Shown here one piece after another: positions 1 to 5,056 of a stretch of DNA of 5,056 nucleotides. The notes under the pieces are model-generated. The model was given only the letters and a program-made list of their open reading frames with translations. It searched no databases and was not told the origin of the DNA. Within the stretch, counting starts at the first letter, position 1, and every line of letters begins with the position of its first letter. Source of the DNA: an uncultured Dietzia sp. (GTDB lineage Bacteria > Actinomycetota > Actinomycetes > Mycobacteriales > Mycobacteriaceae); the NCBI GenBank assembly GCA_946570335.1, contig CAMNYG010000134.1, forward strand, positions 1 through 5,056, given 5' to 3'. The translations under genes were made by a program, and so were the position numbers.

Positions 1-1
1 C

Positions 2-175
2 TACGACTGCACGCACTCGATGCAGGTCTGCCTGGCCCGGATGTACACGCAGGACCGGCGATTCGCCGAGACGTACGACGCGCTCGAGCCGGGACTGACG
101 GAGTGGCTCGTCTCGGTCGTCGAGGCCAACGCCCTCGCGCACGGCGTCGACCCGGAGTCCGCTCGCTGGGAGTGA
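2..175 (+). CDS. TipAS-domain regulator, C-terminal end (5' partial)
   Basis: The last 57 codons of a gene that begins before the window. The visible residues run from YDCTHSMQ through LARMYTQDRRF and YDALEPGL to a stop after ARWE. This pattern (YDC..-MQ, then MY..D.RF..-YD...PGL..W, then an AN near the end) matches the end of the TipAS antibiotic-recognition domain of MerR-family regulators such as Streptomyces TipA. In TipA that domain binds thiopeptides such as thiostrepton, and the N-terminal helix-turn-helix controls transcription. Here the DNA-binding half lies outside the window. I therefore cannot tell a full MerR activator from a stand-alone TipAS protein, nor judge its ligand. The protein continues about 13 residues past the conserved AN. 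The next gene on the strand is 262 bases away, so there is no sign of co-transcription. Confidence 0.8.
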   Translation, partial: YDCTHSMQVCLARMYTQDRRFAETYDALEPGLTEWLVSVVEANALAHGVDPESARWE

Positions 176-205
176 GGCGTCCTCTCGTCTGTAGGTGGAT
201 GATCA

Positions 206-256
206 CCCGAGCCCACCGCCCCGGGCTCTCGGGGGCAGGTGCGGGCGTAGGGCCCG
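206..256 (+). terminator. Tandem GC hairpins, possible terminator after the TipAS gene
   Basis: Two adjacent inverted repeats begin 31 bases after the TipAS stop. The first pairs CCCGAGCCC (206-214) with GGGCTC and GGG (223-228, 231-233), with a 2-base bulge and an 8-base loop. The second pairs CGGGC (242-246) with GCCCG (252-256). No T-tract follows either one. If they terminate transcription, they do so as U-less hairpins of the kind often proposed in actinomycetes. In DNA this GC-rich, weak stems also arise by chance. Confidence 0.35.
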
Positions 257-328
257 TCGTCGCCGCCCGGTGCGGCTCGGGTGGTCTCCCGCATCGAAGG
301 CTCGTGGCCGGACCTTCATCGAACCCCC

Positions 329-338
329 TTTCCGGAAA
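329..338. promoter_or_regulatory. Perfect palindrome TTTCCGGAAA, candidate operator
   Basis: A 10-bp perfect palindrome lies about 100 bases upstream of the DUF305 lipoprotein start. A CCCCC run precedes it (324-328) and a GGGG run follows four bases later (343-346), so the dyad partly extends outward. It is the most AT-containing symmetric site in the gap and sits where a promoter or operator would be expected. I cannot assign a binding protein and I see no convincing -10/-35 pair beside it. The operator role is inference. Confidence 0.25.
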
Positions 339-372
339 CCGTGGGGCGGACACGGGACACTCGGGAGGAGAC

Positions 373-414
373 GGCCTGACCGGCCCGTCGTGAATCGCGT
401 GCGGGCCGGTGGCC
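373..414 (+). promoter_or_regulatory. Strong inverted repeat in the probable 5' leader of the DUF305 gene
   Basis: ACCGGCCCG (379-387) pairs perfectly with CGGGCCGGT (402-410) around a 14-base loop. GGCC (373-376) also pairs with GGCC (411-414), with a 2-base bulge on the left side. This gives about 13 base pairs, nearly all G-C. The structure ends 4 bases before the Shine-Dalgarno at 419-428. With no T-tract it is a poor intrinsic terminator. It could be a leader structure affecting translation or mRNA stability, or a dyad protein-binding site. Confidence 0.4.
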
Positions 415-418
415 CGAG

Positions 419-428
419 AAGGAGAGGA
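419..428 (+). promoter_or_regulatory. Ribosome binding site that sets the DUF305 start
   Basis: AAGGAGAGGA is strongly complementary to the 16S rRNA 3' end. Its AGAGG core ends 10 bases before the ATG at 438. It decides that start over the in-frame upstream ATG (195) and GTGs (390, 399), which lack a well-spaced site. The 438 start also places the hydrophobic stretch and lipobox correctly at the N-terminus. Confidence 0.75.
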
Positions 429-437
429 ACGGCTCGG

Positions 438-1079
438 ATGAACCGACACAAGATCATGACCGCCGCCACCGCCACCGTGGCAGTGCTGGGGCTGGCCGCC
501 TGCACGAGCGACGAGACCGACACGACGCACGACACGACGTCCGCTGTGGAGCAGGGCACGTCCACGCCCGGCGAGAGTGCGACCACCGGCGCCGCGGAGG
601 GGTCGGCTCAGCCCTCCGAGGCCGACGTGATGTTCGCCCGGATGATGATCCCCCACCACCAGCAGGCCGTCGAGATGAGCGACATCATCATGGCGAAAGA
701 CGGTGTGCCCGGGCAGGTTGTCGAGCTGGCCGGGGAGATCGCATCCGCACAGGGGCCGGAGATCGAGCAGCTGACCACCTGGCTCGGGCAGTGGGGGGAG
801 CCGACGCAGCCGGAGGACTCGCACGGCGGCCACGACATGTCCGAGATGGAGGGCATGCTGTCCGAACAGGAGCTGCAGGAGTTGGCGAACGCCCCGGGGC
901 CGGAGGCCGCGCGGTTGTTCCTGGAGCAGATGATCACCCACCATGAAGGCGCCGTCGCCATGGCGGAGACCGAGGTCGCTGACGGCACCTATCCGCCGGC
1001 CGTCGACCTGGCCCGGTCCATCATCAACACCCAACAGCAGGAGATCGACACGATGCGGCAGATGCTCGACTCGATGTAG
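438..1079 (+). CDS. DUF305 family secreted lipoprotein
   Basis: A 213-residue protein, probably anchored to the outer face of the membrane. Residues 1-21 form a lipoprotein signal peptide: MNRHK, a hydrophobic stretch, then the lipobox LAAC with the lipidated cysteine at 22. A Thr/Ser/Glu-rich linker runs to about residue 60. Two copies of the DUF305 motif follow: MMIPHHQQAVEM (His73-His74) and QMITHHEGAVAMAE (His168-His169). Each is followed by a helix ending in a Q..EI signature (about 105-110 and 199-203). This is the usual duplicated ferritin-like four-helix layout. Between the halves lies a His/Met-rich stretch, HGGHDMSEMEGM (129-140). DUF305 proteins are often found near copper-handling genes, and the paired His and Met residues would suit metal binding, but the function is not established. 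No copper gene is visible here. The gene has its own leader and probably its own promoter. Confidence 0.9.
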   Translation: MNRHKIMTAATATVAVLGLAACTSDETDTTHDTTSAVEQGTSTPGESATTGAAEGSAQPSEADVMFARMMIPHHQQAVEMSDIIMAKDGVPGQVVELAGEIASAQGPEIEQLTTWLGQWGEPTQPEDSHGGHDMSEMEGMLSEQELQELANAPGPEAARLFLEQMITHHEGAVAMAETEVADGTYPPAVDLARSIINTQQQEIDTMRQMLDSM

Positions 1080-1115
1080 CCGCCCCGGCCCCCACCACAG
1101 GAGCCCTGCCGTCCG

Positions 1116-1121
1116 TAGGCT
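1116..1121 (+). promoter_or_regulatory. -10-like element TAGGCT for a leaderless dehydrogenase mRNA
   Basis: TAGGCT fits the actinobacterial -10 pattern TANNNT and ends 7 bases before the A of the ATG at 1128. That spacing would put the transcription start at or next to the start codon, as in the leaderless mRNAs common in actinomycetes. In agreement, no Shine-Dalgarno lies within 15 bases of the ATG; the nearest purine-rich run, CAGGAG at 1098-1103, is too far away. No clear -35 is visible, so this is a plausible but unproven call. Confidence 0.45.
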
Positions 1122-1127
1122 GCCCCC

Positions 1128-2012
1128 ATGAGCAGATGGACCACCGCGGACATCCCCGACCAGACCGGGCGCACGGTCGTCATCACGGGCGCCAACTCCG
1201 GCCTGGGTCTCCGGGCCACGGAGGCGCTCACCGTCGCCGGCGCCCGGGTCATCATGGCCTGCCGGGACTCCACCCGTGCCGAGTCGGCCCGCGCCGGGCT
1301 CACGCGGCCGGAGCGAGCCGAGGTCGCCCGGCTCGATCTGGCGGACCTGGACTCGGTCCGCGCCGCCGGTGAACTGCTGGCCGCACGCGAGCCGGACGTC
1401 CTGATCAACAACGCCGGAGTCATGAACATCCCGCTGGCGCGCACCCCGCAGGGCCACGAGATGCAGTTCGGCGTCAACGTGCTCGGGCATTTCGCGCTCG
1501 GCCTGCAGCTGGCCCCCGTCCTGTCCGACCGGGTCGTGTGGCTGGGCTCGGCCATGCACCGCGTCGGTTCGATCGATCTGGACGACCTGGACTGGTCCCG
1601 CCGCCGCTACGTCCCGATGTCCGCGTACGCCGCCTCCAAGCTCGCGTGCGTGATGCTGGCCTACGAGCAGCAGCGCCGACTCGACGCACAGGGGTCACAC
1701 CTGAAGGCGGTGGCCGCCCATCCCGGCTACTCGGCCACCAACCTGCAGTACCACAGCGGTAGCGCCATCCAGGACATGTTCATGCGGGCTGCCGAGAAGA
1801 TCCCGTTCCTGGTCCAGTCGCCCGAACGGGGCGCGCTGCCCGAGCTCTACGCCGCGACCGTTCGGGACGTGCCCGGCGGCGCCTACATCGGGCCCGACGG
1901 GCCGGGCGAACTCACCGGTCATCCGAAGATCGTCGGCTCCACGCGCGCGTCCCGCGACGAGTCCGTGGCAGCTGCCCTGTGGGACCGCTGCGAGGAGTTG
2001 GTTCAGGGCTGA
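1128..2012 (+). CDS. Short-chain dehydrogenase/reductase (retinol dehydrogenase-like)
   Basis: A 294-residue cytoplasmic NAD(P)-dependent oxidoreductase with a Rossmann fold. The cofactor motif TGANSGLG is at 20-27 (GxxxGxG) and NNAG at 94-97. Asp70 is in the RLDLADLDSV segment that contacts the adenine. The catalytic residues are Ser141 (LGSAMHR), Tyr167 and Lys171 (YAASK), with the HPGYSATNL segment after them. Arg46 in ACRD after the second strand suggests NADP(H) preference. The SAMHR..GSIDLDDLDW stretch and the C-terminal GPDGPGELTGHP segment resemble the retinol dehydrogenase/WW-domain oxidoreductase-like group, common in actinobacteria and mostly of unknown substrate. All key residues are present and the length is normal. 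The gene starts 48 bases after the DUF305 stop but seems to have its own leaderless promoter. Its 3' end overlaps the convergent secreted-protein gene. Substrate cannot be inferred. Confidence 0.92.
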   Translation: MSRWTTADIPDQTGRTVVITGANSGLGLRATEALTVAGARVIMACRDSTRAESARAGLTRPERAEVARLDLADLDSVRAAGELLAAREPDVLINNAGVMNIPLARTPQGHEMQFGVNVLGHFALGLQLAPVLSDRVVWLGSAMHRVGSIDLDDLDWSRRRYVPMSAYAASKLACVMLAYEQQRRLDAQGSHLKAVAAHPGYSATNLQYHSGSAIQDMFMRAAEKIPFLVQSPERGALPELYAATVRDVPGGAYIGPDGPGELTGHPKIVGSTRASRDESVAAALWDRCEELVQG

Positions 2013-2806
2013 CCGTCGGCCGGTGCAGCCGCCTCGGCCTCAGCCTCAGCCTCAGCCGCGGCCTCAGCCTCGGCCTCGACGCGGCGGCGCTCGTTGTCCG
2101 CGTGGACATCCTGCTCGGCCGCGATCTGCACCGCGTCGATGCTGCCGGTCAACTGGCCGGGCAGCTCCGTACCGGTGGCTGCGGCGGCGTCCTCGATCAC
2201 GGCGCCGCCCCGGGCCGAGCCCTCGACGACCCCGTGCCAGAAGTTCAGCTCGTCCTCGGTGAGCTGGCCGCGGTCCTGGCGCTCGCCCAAGTCCGCGGTG
2301 ACGATGCCCGCGGCCTGCACGGCCAGCATCCCGAACACGTACTCGGGAATGGTCACCGAACCGATCCCGATGGTTCCCGAGCCGATCGAGCCGGCCGCGT
2401 TGGTGTAGGTCGAACCGGGCACGAGGCCCGAGGACGCCACCGAGGCGGCCGCCGAACCGCCCGCGGACCCGATCGCCTCGAGCGGAGCCACCGACCCCAG
2501 CGTCTGGCCGACAGAGAGCGCCACGTCCACGATCTCCCCGCTGCCGGCGGCGGTGAGTCCCTCCGAGCCGAAGGTCGGCCCGCCGACCACGATCTCGTCG
2601 GGAACCCGGTCGATCAGCTCGTCGACGCTCCCCTCGCCCGTACTCTCACCGAGGCCTGCACTCCCGCCGAGCTGCTCCACCGACAGCGCGCCCGACTCGG
2701 TGTCGGCGTGGGCGACCGCCGGGAGGCCGACGAGCGTCAGCGTCACGGCCGCCAGTGCCGCGCCGAACCGCCGGGCCCGGGTTCCGGAAACACTGTTCTG
2801 GGACAT
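2003..2806 (-). CDS. Secreted Ala/Gly/Ser-rich protein of unknown function with Glu-Ala tail
   Basis: A 267-residue protein I do not recognise. Residues 1-34 form a Sec-type signal peptide: a basic start (GTRARR), a hydrophobic core (FGAALAAVTLTLVGLPA) and the cleavage site AHA before Asp35. No lipobox, LPxTG or later membrane anchor is visible, so it is probably released or loosely wall-bound. Residues 35-170 are rich in Gly, Ser, Ala and Val. A more polar, acidic segment follows (QDRGQLTEDELNFWHGVVEG, 177-196). The end is low complexity: ERRRV, then an Ala-Glu repeat (about 244-260) and APADGQP. The mature protein has no cysteine. The ATG at 2806 was chosen over an upstream in-frame start because GAGAGG lies 8 bases before it and the signal peptide begins there. 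It follows the cardiolipin synthase gene on the same strand after 56 bases, so it may belong to that operon. The opposite-strand open frame here is a shadow. Confidence 0.8.
   Translation of the reverse strand: MSQNSVSGTRARRFGAALAAVTLTLVGLPAVAHADTESGALSVEQLGGSAGLGESTGEGSVDELIDRVPDEIVVGGPTFGSEGLTAAGSGEIVDVALSVGQTLGSVAPLEAIGSAGGSAAASVASSGLVPGSTYTNAAGSIGSGTIGIGSVTIPEYVFGMLAVQAAGIVTADLGERQDRGQLTEDELNFWHGVVEGSARGGAVIEDAAAATGTELPGQLTGSIDAVQIAAEQDVHADNERRRVEAEAEAAAEAEAEAEAAAPADGQP
2031..2078. repeat. Hexanucleotide repeat GCCTCR, eight units
   Basis: Eight tandem 6-base units on the plus strand: GCCTCG, three GCCTCA, GCCGCG, GCCTCA and two GCCTCG. On the minus strand they encode the Glu-Ala repeats near the end of the secreted protein. 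A 6-base unit keeps the frame, so unit gain or loss by slippage would change tail length without disrupting the gene. The units are imperfect, which lowers the expected slippage rate. Confidence 0.85.
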
Positions 2807-2829
2807 CGTCAACGCCTCTCTCCACACTC

Positions 2830-2845
2830 CGGGCACCGATGCCCG
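2830..2845 (-). promoter_or_regulatory. Small perfect hairpin between cardiolipin synthase and secreted protein
   Basis: On the minus strand CGGGCA and TGCCCG pair around a TCGG loop (16 bases in all). GGAGTG lies on each side of the hairpin as a direct repeat. It sits in the 56-base gap, 24 bases upstream of the secreted-protein start. No T-tract follows. It could be a weak attenuator, an mRNA-processing or stability element, or chance in GC-rich DNA. Confidence 0.35.
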
Positions 2846-2862
2846 TGCACTCCAGCAGAGTA

Positions 2863-4395
2863 CTACTGCAGCGCAGAGGTGAGCCGTGCGACATTGTCCA
2901 CGTAACGTCCCGGCCACGGACGGTTCATCCAGGTGTCGAGATCCAGGGTGCTGCTCTCCTCGAGGTACTGCTCAACCACCCCGTTGAGCTCGGCCACGGC
3001 CTCGCCCCCCAGCACCAGCATGCTGACCTCGAAGTTGAGGTTGAACGAGCGCAGATCCATGTTGCTCGACCCCACGATCCCGCCGTAGTCGTCCACCAGC
3101 ATCAGCTTGGTGTGCAGGACGGCCGGCGACCGGAACCGGTGGATCGTCACCCCGGCCTCGAGCATCGCGCGGAAGTAGGACCGCTGCGCATGGTGGACCA
3201 TGAACTGGTCAGCGTTCTCGGGAACAAACAGTTCCACCGCCACGCCGCGGTACGCCGCCGAGGTGAGGGCGTGCAACAGCGCTTCGTCGGGTACGAAGTA
3301 CGGACTGACGATCCGCAGGCGCTCCCGCGCCTGCGAGATGAGCTGGGTGAACATCCGCAGGCCCGGCTGCGTGCGGTACCCGGGCCCGGAGGGGACGAGC
3401 TGGAAGGCGCTGACCGGGTCGCCGGCCGTCGGGTCGCCGCTGGCCGACATCGCGGTGACCGGAAACCCCTGCTCGAGCTCCTCCAGCGTCTCGATGATCT
3501 CGTCGCTCTCGGTGTACCAGTCCACCGCGAACACGCCGTCCATCGCGTGCGCGATCTCCCCGCGCACCTCCATCATCAGGTCCACCCACTCCCGACCGAG
3601 CCGGGCGCCCCGGGCACTGCCGTAGTGCCTGTCGATGAGGTTCTGGGAACCGACGAAGCCGTGCTCGCCGTCCACGATGAGCAGCTTGCGGTGGTTTCGC
3701 AGGTCGGGACGACGAAAACGACCGACGAACGGGTTGATCGGAAGCATGAGGTGGAACTGCACCGGGGTGCCGCGCAGGCGCCGCCGCAGCACTTTGTACC
3801 CCTTGTAGCGTGCGGAACCCAGGTGGTCCGCCAGGACCCGCACCGTCACGCCACGCTCGGCGGCCTCGACCACCGCGGTGAAGAACTCGTCGGTCTCGTC
3901 GTCCCAGGACTGGGCGTAGAACTCGATGTGCACGCGATCCACCGCCGAGCGCACGGCCTCGGTCATGGCCGCCAACGATGCGCTGTAATCCGAGTGCAGG
4001 GCGACGAACTCGCCGGACATGCACGGGATGGCGGTGAGGGCCCGGTTCATGTCGAGGATCGTCTGCACACCCGGTGCGACCCGCACCCCGACCGGCACGT
4101 TGGGCCGGTCGGCCAGGGCGTCGGCGTACAACTGGTTGGCCCGCGCCTGGATCACGTGCCTGCGGCCGGTGACGTACGGGTTGCCGAACAGCAGGAACAT
4201 CGGCACGCCGACCACGGGGATGAACAGGATCGCCAGCAGCCAGGCGTGCGACGAGGCCGGCTGGCGGTTCTCCGGGACCATGCCCAGCGCGAGGACCTTG
4301 ATGGCGTACTCGGTGATGATGATCGCCGAGGTCAGACCGCCGTCGGGCAGGGAGAAGAAGAGGAACTGGTCCCGGGCGGCCGGCGCGACGTTCAC
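2863..4395 (-). CDS. cls: Phospholipase D-type cardiolipin synthase
   Basis: A 510-residue membrane enzyme. Members of this family condense two phosphatidylglycerol molecules into cardiolipin and glycerol. The N-terminus has two membrane segments, about 21-40 (LTSAIIITEYAIKVLALGMV) and 51-70 (AWLLAILFIPVVGVPMFLLF), joined by a short PENRQPASS loop and followed by GNPYVTGRR. Two PLD catalytic domains follow, each with an intact HxKxxxxD motif: His235/Lys237/Asp242 (NHRKLLIVDG, then FVGSQN) and His428/Lys430/Asp435 (LHTKLMLVDD, then GIVGSSNMDLRSFNLNFE). Length and order are those of ClsA-type enzymes. The start is taken as GTG at 4395 because it forms a GTGA overlap with the upstream stop and keeps both membrane segments. 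The frame stays open further upstream, but there it reads as an Arg/Gly-rich shadow of the amidohydrolase gene. No Shine-Dalgarno is evident, which fits translational coupling. Streptomyces coelicolor is known to use an unrelated CDP-alcohol phosphatidyltransferase-type cardiolipin synthase, so this may be an additional enzyme. Confidence 0.93.
   Translation of the reverse strand: MNVAPAARDQFLFFSLPDGGLTSAIIITEYAIKVLALGMVPENRQPASSHAWLLAILFIPVVGVPMFLLFGNPYVTGRRHVIQARANQLYADALADRPNVPVGVRVAPGVQTILDMNRALTAIPCMSGEFVALHSDYSASLAAMTEAVRSAVDRVHIEFYAQSWDDETDEFFTAVVEAAERGVTVRVLADHLGSARYKGYKVLRRRLRGTPVQFHLMLPINPFVGRFRRPDLRNHRKLLIVDGEHGFVGSQNLIDRHYGSARGARLGREWVDLMMEVRGEIAHAMDGVFAVDWYTESDEIIETLEELEQGFPVTAMSASGDPTAGDPVSAFQLVPSGPGYRTQPGLRMFTQLISQARERLRIVSPYFVPDEALLHALTSAAYRGVAVELFVPENADQFMVHHAQRSYFRAMLEAGVTIHRFRSPAVLHTKLMLVDDYGGIVGSSNMDLRSFNLNFEVSMLVLGGEAVAELNGVVEQYLEESSTLDLDTWMNRPWPGRYVDNVARLTSALQ
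4392..4395 (-). promoter_or_regulatory. GTGA stop-start overlap (translational coupling site)
   Basis: On the minus strand the four bases GTGA hold both the GTG start of the cardiolipin synthase and the TGA stop of the amidohydrolase-like gene. The preceding bases are C- and G-rich without a purine-rich ribosome binding site. Initiation by ribosomes that have just terminated is therefore the likeliest mechanism. It also shows the two genes share an mRNA. Confidence 0.65.
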
Positions 4396-5056
4396 CGGCC
4401 CGGCCGGGTCAACACCGTGCCGATGGGCAGGGCCCGGGGGTCGATGAGACTGCCTTTGCGCATCGTCCAGCGCACCACCCCGGCCAGTGCCCGCTGCGCG
4501 TACACCGAGTCCGACCGGCCGAGTTCCCGGTCGCTGGGCAGCACGACGAACGCGTCGTCGTCGTCGACCGCGGTGAAGTCCGCGCGCAGCCCCGTACGGA
4601 TCTCGCCACGATCCTCCAGGCCCACGATGTAGGCCGGCCGGCCGGACATCCACCGCGCCACGTCGGCCAGGTCGAAGCCGCGGCGGCGCGCCTCGGTCCA
4701 CACCACCGACAGTCCCAGTCGAGCCGAGGCGATCGCGTCGATCGTGCCGTCCCGCAGCGCATCCCACAGCAGTTCGCGGTTCGCGGCGTCCAGGATCGGC
4801 GGGTCGAGCGTGGCCACGGCGGCCCCACCATGGGTGATCTCGGAGACCAACGCCAGCAAATGAGGGTTCGTCGAGGCGGTGACGTCCAGCCCGTCCTCCC
4901 GGGCCGCGGCCAGGAGGGGCAGTTCCTCGTGGTCGGCCACCGAGCGCAGGTGGAGCCTGCCGCTCGTGCGGCGCACCACGTCGAGCAGATCGGGCAGGAC
5001 GTCGGCGCCGGCGTCCACGGCGAACAGTGCGCCCCGGCCCAGGACCTCCTCGGCGG
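4392..5056 (-). CDS. Allantoinase/dihydroorotase-like amidohydrolase, C-terminal part (5' partial), probably lacking metal ligands
   Basis: The frame is open to the window edge and shows 220 residues plus the stop; the N-terminal half is outside. A GTG at 5018 is in frame but internal to the family alignment, so it is not the real start. Family landmarks, numbered in the visible part, include ELPLLAAAREDGL (44-56), NPHLL (63-67), the PPILDAANRELLWDALRDGTID block (85-106), LGLSVVWTEARRRG (113-126) and a C-terminal beta domain (GEIRTGLRADFTAVD). Allantoinases and dihydroorotases hydrolyse cyclic amides at a two-metal site in the cytoplasm. Here the VHLS histidine is replaced (HLRSVA, Ser38). 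The SDHSP segment carrying the metal-binding aspartate is absent: IAS (108-110) runs almost directly into LGLSVVWTEA. The NPH histidine (65) remains. The frame is intact, so it may be a pseudoenzyme or a diverged enzyme. It is coupled to the downstream cardiolipin synthase. Confidence 0.75.
   Translation of the reverse strand, partial: AEEVLGRGALFAVDAGADVLPDLLDVVRRTSGRLHLRSVADHEELPLLAAAREDGLDVTASTNPHLLALVSEITHGGAAVATLDPPILDAANRELLWDALRDGTIDAIASARLGLSVVWTEARRRGFDLADVARWMSGRPAYIVGLEDRGEIRTGLRADFTAVDDDDAFVVLPSDRELGRSDSVYAQRALAGVVRWTMRKGSLIDPRALPIGTVLTRPGR

Noticed and set aside
363..393. Short leader peptide after GGGAGGAG (CTG ACC GGC CCG TCG TGA)
   Set aside because: It would need a rare CTG start and encodes only five residues. 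There is no further support.
195..437. N-terminal extension of the DUF305 gene from ATG 195
   Set aside because: It would bury the lipoprotein signal peptide behind 81 Arg-rich residues. The ATG at 438 has a strong ribosome binding site.
2857..2862. TACTCT as a minus-strand -10 for the secreted-protein gene
   Set aside because: The match to TANNNT is short and no -35-like sequence lies at a suitable distance. The nearest TGGACA is about 32 bases upstream.
1979..2905. Long plus-strand open frame opposite the secreted-protein gene
   Set aside because: Its Arg/Gly/His-rich translation has no domain or signal, while the minus strand has a signal peptide, a ribosome binding site and sensible composition. 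It is a GC-driven shadow.
2755..4632. 625-codon plus-strand open frame opposite cls
   Set aside because: The minus strand encodes an unmistakable cardiolipin synthase with two HKD motifs. The plus-strand product is His/Arg/Val-rich with no recognisable fold and spans two real genes.
4396..4767. Upstream extension of the cls frame
   Set aside because: The translation there is Arg/Gly/Pro-rich and overlaps the amidohydrolase gene in another frame. The GTGA overlap at 4392-4395 gives a better start and a normal family length.
1..5056. RNA genes, CRISPR arrays, insertion sequences, phage or toxin-antitoxin genes
   Set aside because: No spaced direct repeats, transposase or integrase motifs, tRNA-like cloverleaf or rRNA segments were seen. 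All long frames are accounted for by the listed genes.

Overview
The window is GC-rich, with codons ending mostly in G or C and no AT-rich islands. Its gene content points to an actinomycete: a TipAS-type regulator end, a DUF305 lipoprotein, a leaderless-looking dehydrogenase gene and a low-complexity Ala/Gly secreted protein. A Mycobacteriales-like host (for example Dietzia, Gordonia or Rhodococcus relatives) would fit, but the sequence alone does not settle the genus.

Left part, plus strand (1-2012). The window opens inside the last 57 codons of a TipAS-domain regulator. A 262-base gene-free gap follows. It holds a probable terminator-like hairpin pair, a perfect 10-bp palindrome and a strong inverted repeat just before a good Shine-Dalgarno. 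Next come a secreted DUF305 lipoprotein (438-1079) with two HH metal-site-like motifs, and a short-chain dehydrogenase/reductase (1128-2012) whose start lies 7 bases after a TAGGCT -10-like element.

Right part, minus strand (2003-5056), read right to left. First is the C-terminal 220 residues of an allantoinase/dihydroorotase-like amidohydrolase that appears to have lost metal ligands. Next is a phospholipase D-type cardiolipin synthase, whose GTG start overlaps the amidohydrolase stop as GTGA. After a 56-base gap with a small hairpin comes an unrecognised secreted Ala/Gly/Ser-rich protein ending in a Glu-Ala repeat tail. This is probably one transcription unit, with its promoter outside the window. 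It converges on the dehydrogenase gene, and the two coding regions overlap by 10 bases at their 3' ends.

The cardiolipin synthase acts in membrane phospholipid synthesis. The DUF305 lipoprotein and the secreted protein are both exported, so much of the window concerns the cell envelope. I see no RNA gene, CRISPR array, insertion sequence or phage gene, and no convincing evidence of a new multi-gene system. The most unusual item is the apparently metal-site-defective amidohydrolase translationally coupled to the cardiolipin synthase.
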